From an uncultured Eubacterium sp. (GTDB taxonomy: Bacteria; Bacillota; Clostridia; Lachnospirales; Lachnospiraceae): a stretch of 64,000 nt of DNA. A program made the position numbers and the translations under genes. The stretch covers positions 38,046-102,045 of the forward strand of contig CAJUTR010000003.1 in NCBI GenBank assembly GCA_910589665.1, written 5' to 3'. The notes under the pieces are model-generated. The model saw only the letters and a program-made list of their open reading frames with translations, was not told where the DNA came from and searched no databases. Below are positions 53,946 through 62,807 of this stretch, in pieces; position 1 is the stretch's first letter, and each line of letters begins with the position of its first letter.

Positions 53946-55067
53946 ATGAAAGCCTATTTGATTTTGGAAGACGGAACCGTGTTTTCAGGAAAAAGTATCG
54001 GGAGCACAAGAGAGGTCATGAGTGAGATCGTTTTTAACACTTCCATGACTGGGTATCTCGAAGTGCTGACGGACCCGAGTTATGCCGGACAGGCCGTAGC
54101 GATGACCTATCCGTTGATCGGGAATTACGGCATATGCCGCAAGGATATGGAATCGAAACAATCGAGTGTGGACGGTTTTATCGTTCGTGAGCTGTCCAGG
54201 CTCGGCAGCAACTTCCGGGATGAGCAGAGTATCCAGGATTTTCTCGTGGAACAGAATATTCCGGGTATCGAGGGCATCGACACCCGCGCGCTCACAAAGA
54301 TCCTCCGTGAAAAGGGGACGATGAACGGTATGATCACGACGAATGAAAATTACGAGCTGGATAACGTGATGTGCCAGTTAAAAGAATACAGGGTTCTCGG
54401 CGTCGTGGACAAGGTAACGGTAAAACAGCCTGTTACATACGTGCCAGGACAGATTGATACAGATAGCAGCATTCCCGTTACGAAGAAGGTTGCTATTCTT
54501 GACGTTGGGACAAAATTAAATATTGCTAGAAGTCTTTTAAAGCGCGGCTGTGAGGTGACAGTGTATCCGGCGCGGACAGAGGCGGAAGCGATCTTAGCCG
54601 CGGATCCGGATGGCATCATGATCACGAACGGGCCGGGGGATCCAAAAGAATGCACTGGGGTGATCGAAACTCTCAAACAGCTCTACGAATCGGGAATCCC
54701 TATTTTTGCGATCTGTCTCGGTCATCAACTGATGGCGCTTGCCAACGGCGCCGATACGGAGAAAATGAAATACGGGCACCGCGGCGCCAACCATCCCGTA
54801 AAAGATCTGGAATCCGGGCGGGTGTATATTTCATCCCAGAATCACGGCTATGTCGTCAAGGCGGAAACGGTTCCCCAGCAAATGGCGGACATTTCGTTCG
54901 TGAATGTAAACGATGGTACGGTAGAAGGACTCAAGTACAAAGAGAGGCCAGTCTTTACCGTGCAGTTTCATCCAGAAGCCTGTGCCGGGCCGAAGGATTC
55001 GGAAGTGTTATTTGATCGATTTATGACATATATGGAGGAAAACGATGCCAAAAATAAAGGGAATTGA
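53946..55067 (+). CDS. carA: Carbamoyl-phosphate synthase small subunit
   Basis: A 373-residue glutaminase subunit that supplies ammonia to CarB for carbamoyl phosphate, used in pyrimidine and arginine synthesis. The N-terminal CPSase domain has FNTSMTGYLEVLTDPSYAGQ; the class I glutaminase triad is Cys near residue 256 in FAICLGHQ, with His-x-Glu in QFHPEA near 342. ATG 53946 follows gagga; ATG 53934 is in frame. It overlaps carB by 23 bases. Being downstream of gltBD and the ANTAR gene suggests shared control of glutamine use. Confidence 0.95.
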   Translation: MKAYLILEDGTVFSGKSIGSTREVMSEIVFNTSMTGYLEVLTDPSYAGQAVAMTYPLIGNYGICRKDMESKQSSVDGFIVRELSRLGSNFRDEQSIQDFLVEQNIPGIEGIDTRALTKILREKGTMNGMITTNENYELDNVMCQLKEYRVLGVVDKVTVKQPVTYVPGQIDTDSSIPVTKKVAILDVGTKLNIARSLLKRGCEVTVYPARTEAEAILAADPDGIMITNGPGDPKECTGVIETLKQLYESGIPIFAICLGHQLMALANGADTEKMKYGHRGANHPVKDLESGRVYISSQNHGYVVKAETVPQQMADISFVNVNDGTVEGLKYKERPVFTVQFHPEACAGPKDSEVLFDRFMTYMEENDAKNKGN

Positions 55068-58000
55068 AAAAGTTCTGGTCATTGGTTCGGGGCCGATCGT
55101 CATCGGACAGGCGGCAGAATTCGATTACGCGGGAACGCAGGCATGCCGTTCCCTGAAAGAAGAGGGAATTGAAGTCATACTCATCAACTCAAATCCGGCT
55201 ACGATCATGACGGATAAAGAAATTGCAGATAAAGTCTATATCGAACCGCTTACGACGGATGTAGTAAAAAATCTCATTCGTAAGGAGTTGCCGGACAGCG
55301 TATTGCCGACGCTCGGCGGACAGGCAGCGCTCAATATCGCAATGGAATTAGATGAGACCGGTTTTTTGGCAGAACAGCAGGTGCGTCTGATCGGTACGAC
55401 GTCCCAGACGATCAAACGGGCGGAAGACCGTTTGCAATTCAAACAGACGATGGAGAAGATCGGGGAGCCGATCGCGGCAAGCGAGGTCGTAGAAACCGTA
55501 GAGGATGCCGTGGCATTTACAAATACGATCGGGTATCCGGTCGTCATCCGTCCGGCGTATACGCTCGGGGGGAGCGGCGGCGGGATCGCTGAAAATGAGG
55601 AAGAACTGCGCGAAATTTGCGCAAACGGACTCCGTCTGTCCCGCGTTGGGCAGTGCTTGATCGAGCGGTGTATCGCCGGCTGGAAAGAAATTGAATACGA
55701 GGTCATGCGCGACGGCAGCGGAAACTGCATCACGGTCTGCAATATGGAAAACCTGGATCCAGTCGGCGTTCACACCGGGGACAGCATCGTCGTAGCGCCT
55801 TCCCAGACGCTTTCCGATAAAGAATATCAGATGCTCCGCTCGTCGGCGCTGAGTATCATTACGGAACTTAACATCACCGGAGGATGCAACGTGCAGTTTG
55901 CCCTTCACCCCGAATCGTTTGAATACTGTGTTATTGAGGTCAATCCCCGCGTGAGCCGCTCGTCTGCTCTTGCGTCTAAGGCGACGGGGTATCCGATCGC
56001 GAAAGTGGCGGCAAAGATCGCGCTCGGCTACACGCTCGATGAGATCCCGAACGCGGTGACGGGCAAGACATTTGCCAGTTTTGAGCCGGCTCTTGATTAC
56101 TGTGTCGTGAAGATCCCAAGACTTCCGTTCGATAAATTTATCAAGGCGAAACGGACGCTGACGACGCAGATGAAAGCGACTGGTGAAGTCATGAGTATCT
56201 GTACGAATTTTGAAGGGGCGTTGATGAAGGCCCTCCGTTCCCTCGAGCAGCACATAGACAGCCTCGATATCGGAAGGTATAGCGGCCGCTCGAAGGAAGA
56301 ACTGCTCGAACGGGTGGAGATCGTGGATGACCGCCGGATCTTTGTAATCGCGGAATTGATCCGCAAAGGCGCTACGTACGGCGAGATACACGATATTACA
56401 AAAATCGACAAATGGTTTATCAATAAGATTGCGATCCTCGTAGAGATGGAGCAGCGGCTGAAAAATGAAACGCTGACGGCAGAGCTTCTGTCCGAGGCAA
56501 AACGTATCGAGTTCCCGGACCGCGTCATAGCGGAGTATGCGGGGATGAGCGAGCGTGAGGTCCGCCACATGCGGATCGAACAAGGCATTACCGCGTCGTT
56601 TAAAATGGTAGATACGTGCGCCGCAGAATTTGAGGCAGCTACCCCGTATTATTACAGCTGTTTTGGCAGTGAATGTGAAGTGGATCCCACAAGAACGAAG
56701 AAAAAAGTACTCGTCCTCGGATCTGGCCCCATCCGGATCGGCCAGGGCATCGAATTTGATTTCTGTTCGGTGCACAGCGCCTGGTCGCTGGAACAAAGCG
56801 GGTTTGAGACGATCATAGTCAATAACAACCCCGAAACGGTAAGCACCGATTTTGATGTGGCAAATAAACTGTATTTTGAGCCGTTGACGGCGGAGGACGT
56901 GGCAAATATCGTGGATGTGGAACAGCCAGACGGTGCTGTCGTACAGTTTGGCGGACAGACGGCCATCAAGCTTACGGAAGCGCTCCGGGATATGGGGGTG
57001 CCGATCTTTGGCACGAGCGCGGAAAATGTAGATGCCGCGGAGGACAGGGAACTGTTTGATGCGATTTTAGAGGAATGCGGCATTCCGAGACCGAAAGGAC
57101 ATACGGTTTACACGGTGGACGAGGCGGTCCATGCGGCTAATGAACTTGGTTATCCGGTATTAGTCCGTCCGTCGTACGTGCTCGGCGGCCAGGGGATGCA
57201 GATCGCGATCAACGACGATGACATGATGGAGTTTATGTCCATCATCAACCGTCATGTGCAGGAGCACCCGATCTTAGTCGATAAATACCTGATGGGAAAA
57301 GAAGTAGAAGTCGATGCCGTATGTGACGGCGATGATATACTGATCCCCGGTATCATGGAACATATCGAGCGGGCAGGCATCCACTCGGGCGACAGTATTT
57401 CCGTCTATCCGGCACAGAGTATCGGCCCTGGCATACAGGATGTGATCGTGGATTATACGGAAAAGCTGGCAAAGTCCCTTCATGTGATCGGACTTATCAA
57501 CATACAGTTTATCGTCTACCAGGAGGAAGTGTTCGTTATTGAGGTCAATCCCCGCTCGTCCCGCACGGTGCCATATATCAGTAAGGTGACGGGGATCCCC
57601 ATCGTCAAACTGGCTTCGCAGGTCATTCTCGGGAAGAAAATACGGGAGTTAGGTTATGAAACCGGATTGGCAGGGAAAGCAGAACATATCGCGATCAAAA
57701 TGCCGGTATTCTCGTTTGAAAAACTGCGCGGGGCAGAAATCAGCCTCGGGCCGGAGATGAAATCGACCGGTGAGTGCCTCGGAATCGCGAAAACATTTAA
57801 TGAAGCGCTCTCAAAGGCGTTTCTCGGAGCAGGGATCTGTCTTCCGAAACATAAGAAAATGATCATGACAGTAAGAAAACAGGAACAGCCGGATGCCGTT
57901 TCGGTGGCAAAACGGTTTTTGGCTCTCGGGTATGAGATCTACGCGACGAGAGGGACACAGAAGGCGTTGGCCGAAGCGGGAGTGGAAGTGATCGGCGTCA

Positions 58001-58248
58001 ATAAGATCGAGCAGGAGGCGCCGACGCTCATGGATCTTCTGCTCGGGCACGAGATCGACCTCGTGATCGACATTCCGAGACAGGGTGAGAATTCTCACGA
58101 CGGATTCCTCATCCGCCGCGTGTCGATTGAAACCGGCGTCACATGCCTGACATCGTTAGATACGGCGAACGCCCTCCTCACGAGTCTAGAACATACGGAT
58201 CCGAGCCGGATGTCGCTCATTGATATAGCGGCGGTCAAAGGATGTTGA
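55045..58248 (+). CDS. carB: Carbamoyl-phosphate synthase large subunit
   Basis: A 1067-residue enzyme with two homologous ATP-grasp halves. The first (residues 1-400) forms carboxyphosphate and the second (about 550-935) phosphorylates carbamate; the repeated motif VLVIGSGPIVIGQAAEFDYAG / VLVLGSGPIRIGQGIEFD marks the start of each half. An oligomerisation domain lies between, and a C-terminal MGS-like allosteric domain (KRFLALGYEIYATRGTQKAL) ends the protein. Length is normal. A pair of short palindromic repeats begins at its stop codon. Confidence 0.97.
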   Translation: MPKIKGIEKVLVIGSGPIVIGQAAEFDYAGTQACRSLKEEGIEVILINSNPATIMTDKEIADKVYIEPLTTDVVKNLIRKELPDSVLPTLGGQAALNIAMELDETGFLAEQQVRLIGTTSQTIKRAEDRLQFKQTMEKIGEPIAASEVVETVEDAVAFTNTIGYPVVIRPAYTLGGSGGGIAENEEELREICANGLRLSRVGQCLIERCIAGWKEIEYEVMRDGSGNCITVCNMENLDPVGVHTGDSIVVAPSQTLSDKEYQMLRSSALSIITELNITGGCNVQFALHPESFEYCVIEVNPRVSRSSALASKATGYPIAKVAAKIALGYTLDEIPNAVTGKTFASFEPALDYCVVKIPRLPFDKFIKAKRTLTTQMKATGEVMSICTNFEGALMKALRSLEQHIDSLDIGRYSGRSKEELLERVEIVDDRRIFVIAELIRKGATYGEIHDITKIDKWFINKIAILVEMEQRLKNETLTAELLSEAKRIEFPDRVIAEYAGMSEREVRHMRIEQGITASFKMVDTCAAEFEAATPYYYSCFGSECEVDPTRTKKKVLVLGSGPIRIGQGIEFDFCSVHSAWSLEQSGFETIIVNNNPETVSTDFDVANKLYFEPLTAEDVANIVDVEQPDGAVVQFGGQTAIKLTEALRDMGVPIFGTSAENVDAAEDRELFDAILEECGIPRPKGHTVYTVDEAVHAANELGYPVLVRPSYVLGGQGMQIAINDDDMMEFMSIINRHVQEHPILVDKYLMGKEVEVDAVCDGDDILIPGIMEHIERAGIHSGDSISVYPAQSIGPGIQDVIVDYTEKLAKSLHVIGLINIQFIVYQEEVFVIEVNPRSSRTVPYISKVTGIPIVKLASQVILGKKIRELGYETGLAGKAEHIAIKMPVFSFEKLRGAEISLGPEMKSTGECLGIAKTFNEALSKAFLGAGICLPKHKKMIMTVRKQEQPDAVSVAKRFLALGYEIYATRGTQKALAEAGVEVIGVNKIEQEAPTLMDLLLGHEIDLVIDIPRQGENSHDGFLIRRVSIETGVTCLTSLDTANALLTSLEHTDPSRMSLIDIAAVKGC

Positions 58249-58320
58249 ACGGCGAACGCCGTTTCGGTTACGACGCCAAATCAGGTAATTGACCAGAACG
58301 GCGAACGCCGTTTCGGTTAC
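58247..58320. repeat. Two identical 25-base palindromic repeats between carB and trkA
   Basis: Copies at 58247-58271 and 58296-58320 read identically, 49 bases apart. Each contains the perfect hairpin aacggc-gaac-gccgtt, followed by tcggttac. The first overlaps the carB stop. They lie between convergent genes and may act as a two-hairpin bidirectional transcription end, although T runs are weak, or be a REP-like element. Confidence 0.75.
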
Positions 58321-58336
58321 AACCGTGTATTTTGTT

Positions 58337-58996
58337 TTACAAAGAGGTAGTCTGCGCGGAAAGCCGGAACACATCTTCTGACTTTCCGATCACGACGATC
58401 TGGTCATGTTCCTGAAAGCGGTAATCGCCGGATGGCATCGGATCGATCTTTTCGCCGTTTTTGATGGCGATGATGTTCACATTATATGTGGATCGCACGT
58501 TGATTTCGACGATGGACCTCCCTTTCCATTCTGGGATGATCGGAAGGTCAAAAATGGAGCAGTCCGATGTCAGCTCAATGTAGTCAAAAATATTCGTGGC
58601 GTTGTAGCGGACGGCAAGTTTTTCCGCAATCTCCCGTTCGGGGAAAAACACTTCGTCGGCGCCGATCTTTTTTAAAAATTCGGCCTGGCGTGCCTGTTTT
58701 GCTTTGGAGATCACACAGGAGGCTCCCTGTTCTTTTAAGATACAGGTGATTTCCAGCGAGGCATAAAAATTTTCACCGATCGCTACAAAACAGTAGTCGA
58801 AGTTATTGACGCCGATGCTCTGTAACACTGCCGGATTTGTGCAGTCACCCGCGATCGCGTCGCTAAAGATCGTCGATAATTCCTGGATTCGCTCCTCGTT
58901 TTTGTCAATGACCATAACGTCGTTTCCCAGTTCCAGCATTTTAGCGGCCAGGCAGGCGCCAAGCGTCCCCATTCCAATTACTAATATTGATTTCAT
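58337..58996 (-). CDS. ktrA: Ktr/Trk potassium uptake regulatory subunit
   Basis: A 219-residue cytoplasmic RCK protein. The Rossmann motif ILVIGMGTLGACLA lies at residues 4-17, Asp of VMVIDKNEE near 34 binds the ribose, and the RCK_C domain fills about 135-219 (FDLPIIPEWKGRSIVEINV). It gates the TrkH/KtrB channel encoded just upstream on the same strand. The size, one RCK unit, is that of KtrA rather than the double TrkA of enterobacteria. ATG 58996 follows gagga; a start at 59008 is in frame. The spacer to trkH is 143 bases. Confidence 0.9.
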   Translation of the reverse strand: MKSILVIGMGTLGACLAAKMLELGNDVMVIDKNEERIQELSTIFSDAIAGDCTNPAVLQSIGVNNFDYCFVAIGENFYASLEITCILKEQGASCVISKAKQARQAEFLKKIGADEVFFPEREIAEKLAVRYNATNIFDYIELTSDCSIFDLPIIPEWKGRSIVEINVRSTYNVNIIAIKNGEKIDPMPSGDYRFQEHDQIVVIGKSEDVFRLSAQTTSL

Positions 58997-59139
58997 ATTT
59001 TTCCTCATTTCTGCGCTGCTTTCTGTGTATCATGCAATGTTTGTGCAAGCAGCGCGCAGTCACAAACTTGCCGAGTGAAAAATCTATTTTCACACTTCCC
59101 AATATGCCGCCGCAGGCGGTACAAGAGTTTCATTCACAC

Positions 59140-60483
59140 TTAACCGATCAGGATCTTTTCCTTCGGCCGTTTCATCGGCGGCTGTTTATCCAGCTCACCG
59201 AGTGCGAGCATCAGGGAGAAACCGCCGATGCGCCCGCTGAACATTAACAGGATCAAAAGCAGGCGGGAGACCGTTCCCAAAGCGGGCGTGATGCCCATCG
59301 TTACGCCTACGGTACAAACAGCTGATGTAGTTTCAAAGGAGGCCGCGGCAAGGGAAATACCCTCAATGTGGCAAATGAGCATCGTACCGATGATCACATA
59401 CGTCAAGTAGACGATGATAATGACAGCCGCCTGTTTTACCAGATCTTTTCCAAGCCGTTTTTTAAATATGGTCGTGTCGGAATTTCCTTTTGCCATCGAC
59501 ACCATCGCAATAAAAATAACGGCAATCGTAGTTGACTTTATACCGCCGGCTGTCGAACCCGGACTTCCTCCGATCATCATGAGCGTGATCGAGAGAAGAA
59601 CGGAGGAGGGGGACATTTGGCTGTAATCAATCGTATTAAAACCGGCTGTCCTCATCGTTGTAGACGCAAAAAAAGATTTTAAGATGCGTGTAGGCACCGT
59701 ATCGCCCTGCATGGTATAACCTGCTTCAAAGATAAAGTACCCAGCAGTTCCGGTCGCGAGAAGCAGGCCGGTCATGATGAGTATCAATTTTGTGTGCAGG
59801 GAATATCGGCTGAAATGCCATTTGTTTTTTAATATATCCTCCCACACTAAAAATCCGATGCCGCCCAAAATGATCAGCGCCGCCAGCGTAAGGCCGACGA
59901 GCCAGTCGTCCCCAAAAGCAGTAAAGGAAGAGAAAGCTTCCTGTTTTCCCATCAGATCAAAGCCGGCGTTGCAAAAGGCGGAAATGGAGTGAAATACGGC
60001 GTAGTAGATCCCCTGGCCCCATCCCATGCGCGGAACAAACCGGACGGCGAGTAATAGGGCTCCGGCAGCTTCCATACATGCGGTACCGGCAAGGATCCTG
60101 CGGATCAGCCGGACCATGCCGCCAACCTGGACATTTCCTGCCGCCTGCATTAAGACCATACGCTCCTGCATACTAAGCTTCCTCTTCATGAAAATGAAAA
60201 CCATTGATATGATCGTCATGAGTCCGATACCGCCAATCTGTATCATGAAAAGGATGACGATCTGTCCAAACAGAGACCAGTTCGAAAACGTATCCGCGAT
60301 GACAAGTCCGGTTACGCATGTAGCACTGGTAGATGTAAACAGGGCATCTACTATTTCTGTCCACTGGCCGGTGCGGGATGAAATAGGAAGACAGAGCAGT
60401 AATGTGCCGGTCAGGATCACAGCGATAAAACTAAGCGCAATGATCCGCGTAGGACTGATCTTGAACATCCATTTGTATAACAT
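59140..60483 (-). CDS. ktrB: TrkH/KtrB family potassium uptake protein
   Basis: A 447-residue membrane channel subunit with four M1-P-M2 repeats. Selectivity-filter-type loops are TSATCVTGL, SAFCNAGFD, TMRTAGFN and TSAVCTVGVT, each with the central Gly that lines the pore. Conserved GGSPGSTAGGIK lies near residue 320. It takes up potassium, probably sodium-coupled, under the control of the RCK subunit downstream. ATG 60483 is 9 bases after aggggggt; an upstream start at 60504 is in frame. Transcribed divergently from rplS. Confidence 0.92.
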   Translation of the reverse strand: MLYKWMFKISPTRIIALSFIAVILTGTLLLCLPISSRTGQWTEIVDALFTSTSATCVTGLVIADTFSNWSLFGQIVILFMIQIGGIGLMTIISMVFIFMKRKLSMQERMVLMQAAGNVQVGGMVRLIRRILAGTACMEAAGALLLAVRFVPRMGWGQGIYYAVFHSISAFCNAGFDLMGKQEAFSSFTAFGDDWLVGLTLAALIILGGIGFLVWEDILKNKWHFSRYSLHTKLILIMTGLLLATGTAGYFIFEAGYTMQGDTVPTRILKSFFASTTMRTAGFNTIDYSQMSPSSVLLSITLMMIGGSPGSTAGGIKSTTIAVIFIAMVSMAKGNSDTTIFKKRLGKDLVKQAAVIIIVYLTYVIIGTMLICHIEGISLAAASFETTSAVCTVGVTMGITPALGTVSRLLLILLMFSGRIGGFSLMLALGELDKQPPMKRPKEKILIG

Positions 60484-60517
60484 GATCGGGTACCCCCCTC
60501 GCATTTTTAATATATTC

Positions 60518-60546
60518 AGTATAATAGCGAGTCATCCAAAAGTCAA
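60518..60546 (-). promoter_or_regulatory. Promoter of the potassium uptake operon
   Basis: On the minus strand TTGACT (60541-60546), 17 bases, TATACT (60518-60523). The start site would be about 28 bases before the channel gene start. No ydaO-type c-di-AMP riboswitch fits in this short leader. Confidence 0.7.
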
Positions 60547-60598
60547 GAATCGCCTGACCTTTGCAAAAAACGAAAACGCTTGACTTGGAAAAAAGTTC

Positions 60599-60627
60599 TT
60601 GACGTTTCTACTGTTTTATGCTATATT
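60599..60627 (+). promoter_or_regulatory. Promoter of rplS
   Basis: TTGACG (60599-60604), 17 bases, TATATT (60622-60627). Start near 60634 gives a leader of about 108 bases. Confidence 0.7.
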
Positions 60628-60639
60628 TTTCATGTTGTG

Positions 60640-60735
60640 AAAAAATAGATGGTCCTCTGGTGCAGCGGCCGGAAAATAGAATAGATGCCGCCTTTGTATT
60701 ATTGCGTTAAGAACATCAAAAAATGTAGGAGGAAC
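60640..60735 (+). promoter_or_regulatory. rplS leader region, possible L19 autoregulatory leader
   Basis: The roughly 100-base leader contains the stem gcggc/gccgc (60665-60669 with 60687-60691) around a 17-base loop. Firmicute rplS leaders often carry an L19-binding element; I cannot confirm its consensus here. Confidence 0.3.
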
Positions 60736-60741
60736 AACAAT

Positions 60742-61089
60742 ATGAACGAATTGATCAGAAAAATCGAAGAAGCGCAGATGAAAGAAGTCGTACCGGAATT
60801 TGCCGTGGGCGACACGGTAAGGGTACACGCTAAAGTGATCGAGGGAAACCGGGAAAGAACACAGGTTTTCGAGGGCGTTGTATTGAAAAGACAGGGTGGA
60901 AGCAGCCGTGAGACATTTACGGTCCGCAAAAATTCCAATGGTATCGGCGTAGAGAAGACATGGCCTCTGCACTCACCGATCGTAGAGAAGATCGAAGTGG
61001 TCAGAAGAGGTAAGGTAAGACGTGCCAAACTGTTCTATCTTCGTGACCGCGTAGGTAAGGCTGCAAAAGTAAAAGAGCGTGTTCGCTGA
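60742..61089 (+). CDS. rplS: 50S ribosomal protein L19
   Basis: A 115-residue ribosomal protein at the 30S-50S interface. Typical segments are FAVGDTVRVHAKVIEGNRER, FEGVVLKRQGGSSRETFTVRK and the end KVRRAKLFYLRDRVGKAAKV. ATG 60742 follows taggagga. A strong hairpin terminator follows, so it may be mostly monocistronic although genes for signal peptidases and RbgA come next. Confidence 0.97.
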   Translation: MNELIRKIEEAQMKEVVPEFAVGDTVRVHAKVIEGNRERTQVFEGVVLKRQGGSSRETFTVRKNSNGIGVEKTWPLHSPIVEKIEVVRRGKVRRAKLFYLRDRVGKAAKVKERVR

Positions 61090-61153
61090 TTAAAAATCGC
61101 GTAGCAGCATGGCGTGTGACGCCGCATATGGCTGGCGTATGAGAACGATTGAC

Positions 61154-61200
61154 ATAGTGTATGTTATGGCTGGTGCATGGCATACACTATATTTCTATTT
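61154..61200 (+). terminator. Terminator after rplS
   Basis: A perfect 10-base stem, atagtgtatg (61154-61163) with catacactat (61181-61190), followed by the T-rich atttctattt. A TTGACA at 61150-61155 overlaps the left arm but no matching -10 was found. Confidence 0.65.
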
Positions 61201-61220
61201 AGTGGTTTTGGGGAAATGAC

Positions 61221-61853
61221 ATGAATTTAAATTTTGAAGAGGAAATACGGAAGAGCAAACGGAAGAAAATACTGAAAGAGTGTATCATCTGGCTTGTGGA
61301 AATTGCTGTGGTCATTGTACTGGCATATCTTCTCATCCATTTTTGTATCCGCAAGACGAGTACGATCGGATCCGCGATGGAGCCTACTCTTTATAACGGG
61401 GAGGAAGTATTCATTAACACAAAAGCGTATCTGGTATTCTCACCTGACCGGGAAGACGTGGTCGCCTTTTATGATAAAGCATGGGATACCGATGGCGGGG
61501 AAGAGCCATTGATGACGTTTCGGCGCGTGATCGGATTGCCTGGGGAAACGGTTCAGATATTAGATGGTAAAATATATATTAACGGCACAGAATTAAAAGA
61601 GAAATATAAATATCCCGCCATGACAACGGCAGGTATCGCAGAACAGGAAATCAAACTGGCCGATGATGAGTATTTTGTTTTGTGTGATTCCCGTCTCGAT
61701 TCGGATGATAGCAGAAATGCCAGTTTTGGCAATGTAAAAAAAGATCAGATCATAGGAAAGGTATCCTTTACCATGAAACCATTTTCCATGGTATCCGGGC
61801 CAGACCGCGGCGGACAGGCGGCGCCGTCCGCTTCGCCGACCGGAATTCCATAA
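61221..61853 (+). CDS. Signal peptidase I-like protein lacking catalytic residues
   Basis: A 210-residue type I signal peptidase homolog with one N-terminal membrane segment (about residues 22-41) and the outer S26 domain. In the family motif G-x-S-M-x-P-T the catalytic Ser is Ala52 here (GSAMEPTL), and the general-base Lys of the KRVIGLPG motif is Arg101 (RRVIGLPG). The GDNRxxSxDSR box is also altered to CDSRLDSDDSR. It should therefore not cleave signal peptides. A Pro/Ala/Gly-rich tail of about 20 residues ends the protein. An intact paralog lies 950 bases downstream, with rbgA between. A regulatory or scaffold role is possible but unsupported. Confidence 0.85.
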   Translation: MNLNFEEEIRKSKRKKILKECIIWLVEIAVVIVLAYLLIHFCIRKTSTIGSAMEPTLYNGEEVFINTKAYLVFSPDREDVVAFYDKAWDTDGGEEPLMTFRRVIGLPGETVQILDGKIYINGTELKEKYKYPAMTTAGIAEQEIKLADDEYFVLCDSRLDSDDSRNASFGNVKKDQIIGKVSFTMKPFSMVSGPDRGGQAAPSASPTGIP

Positions 61854-61931
61854 AAAGAACAGGAGACACAAAGTTACTTTATGCGCAAAAAACCCACGGA
61901 ACTGAAGTTCCGCGTAGAAAAGAGGAATATG

Positions 61932-62780
61932 ATGTATTTTCAATGGTATCCAGGCCATATGACAAAGGCGCGGCGTACGATGCAGGAGGACATAAAGTTA
62001 ATTGACGTCATCATCGAACTCGTCGACGCCCGCCTGCCTTTCAGCAGTAAAAATCCCGATATTGATACGCTGGCTTCCGGCAGATCAAGAGTACTTTTGC
62101 TAAATAAAGCGGATATGGCAGATGAAGTCGTGACAGAGGAATGGAAGCGGTTTTATGAAGAAAAAGGATATTTTACCTTGGCGGTCAACGCAACGAAAAA
62201 GAATGAACTGAAGGCCGTAAACCAGCTGATTCAAAAAGCGTGTAGGGAAAAGATCGAGAGGGACCGCAAACGGGGCATACTGAACCGGCCGATCCGTGCG
62301 ATGATCGTTGGGATACCCAATGTGGGTAAATCCACATTCATTAACAGCTTTGCGGGCCGCGCCTGTGCGAAGACCGGAAATAGGCCGGGAGTGACGAGGG
62401 GGAAGCAGTGGATCCGTTTGAACAAACAGGTGGAACTACTCGATACGCCAGGAATCCTTTGGCCCAAGTTTGAGGATCAGAGCGTCGGACTACGGCTTGC
62501 CTTTATTGGCTCCATCAAGGATGAAATTTTGCAGAGGACAGAACTTGCACTTGATTTTATCCATTTTATCACAGATCAGTATCCGGGAACGCTCAACCAC
62601 ATGTACGGAGTGGAGGAAACAGGAGAAGAACCCGTGGTACTAGAAGCGATCGCACAGATGCGTAAGTGCCTGAAAAAAGGCAATGTAGTGGATGTGGAAA
62701 AGGCGGCCGCCCTGCTGTTAGACGATTTCCGGAATGGGAGGCTTGGTCATATATCTCTTGAATGTCCGGATGGGCAGTAA
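61932..62780 (+). CDS. rbgA: Ribosome biogenesis GTPase RbgA (YlqF)
   Basis: A 282-residue circularly permuted GTPase needed for late 50S subunit assembly. The G motifs occur in permuted order: G4 LLNKADM (near residue 58), G5-like NATKK, G1 GIPNVGKST (near 126), G2 region PGVTRG, and G3 DTPGI (near 173). The C-terminal ANTAR-like helical domain of the family is present. ATG 61932 gives the conserved MYFQWYPGHMTKARR and follows agagga by 5 bases; starts at 61929 and 61881 are in frame. Its place near rplS is conserved in Firmicutes. Confidence 0.93.
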   Translation: MYFQWYPGHMTKARRTMQEDIKLIDVIIELVDARLPFSSKNPDIDTLASGRSRVLLLNKADMADEVVTEEWKRFYEEKGYFTLAVNATKKNELKAVNQLIQKACREKIERDRKRGILNRPIRAMIVGIPNVGKSTFINSFAGRACAKTGNRPGVTRGKQWIRLNKQVELLDTPGILWPKFEDQSVGLRLAFIGSIKDEILQRTELALDFIHFITDQYPGTLNHMYGVEETGEEPVVLEAIAQMRKCLKKGNVVDVEKAAALLLDDFRNGRLGHISLECPDGQ

Positions 62781-62807
62781 ATCCAAAATACGAAGGGAGG
62801 AAGGAAC

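Noticed and set aside
55348..56796. A 482-codon open frame antisense to carB
   Set aside because: Same reason: a shadow of the carB ATP-grasp coding sequence, with no start signal or recognisable domain.
60484..60598. c-di-AMP (ydaO) riboswitch before the potassium uptake genes
   Set aside because: The promoter lies only about 28 bases before the start codon, leaving no room for the structure.
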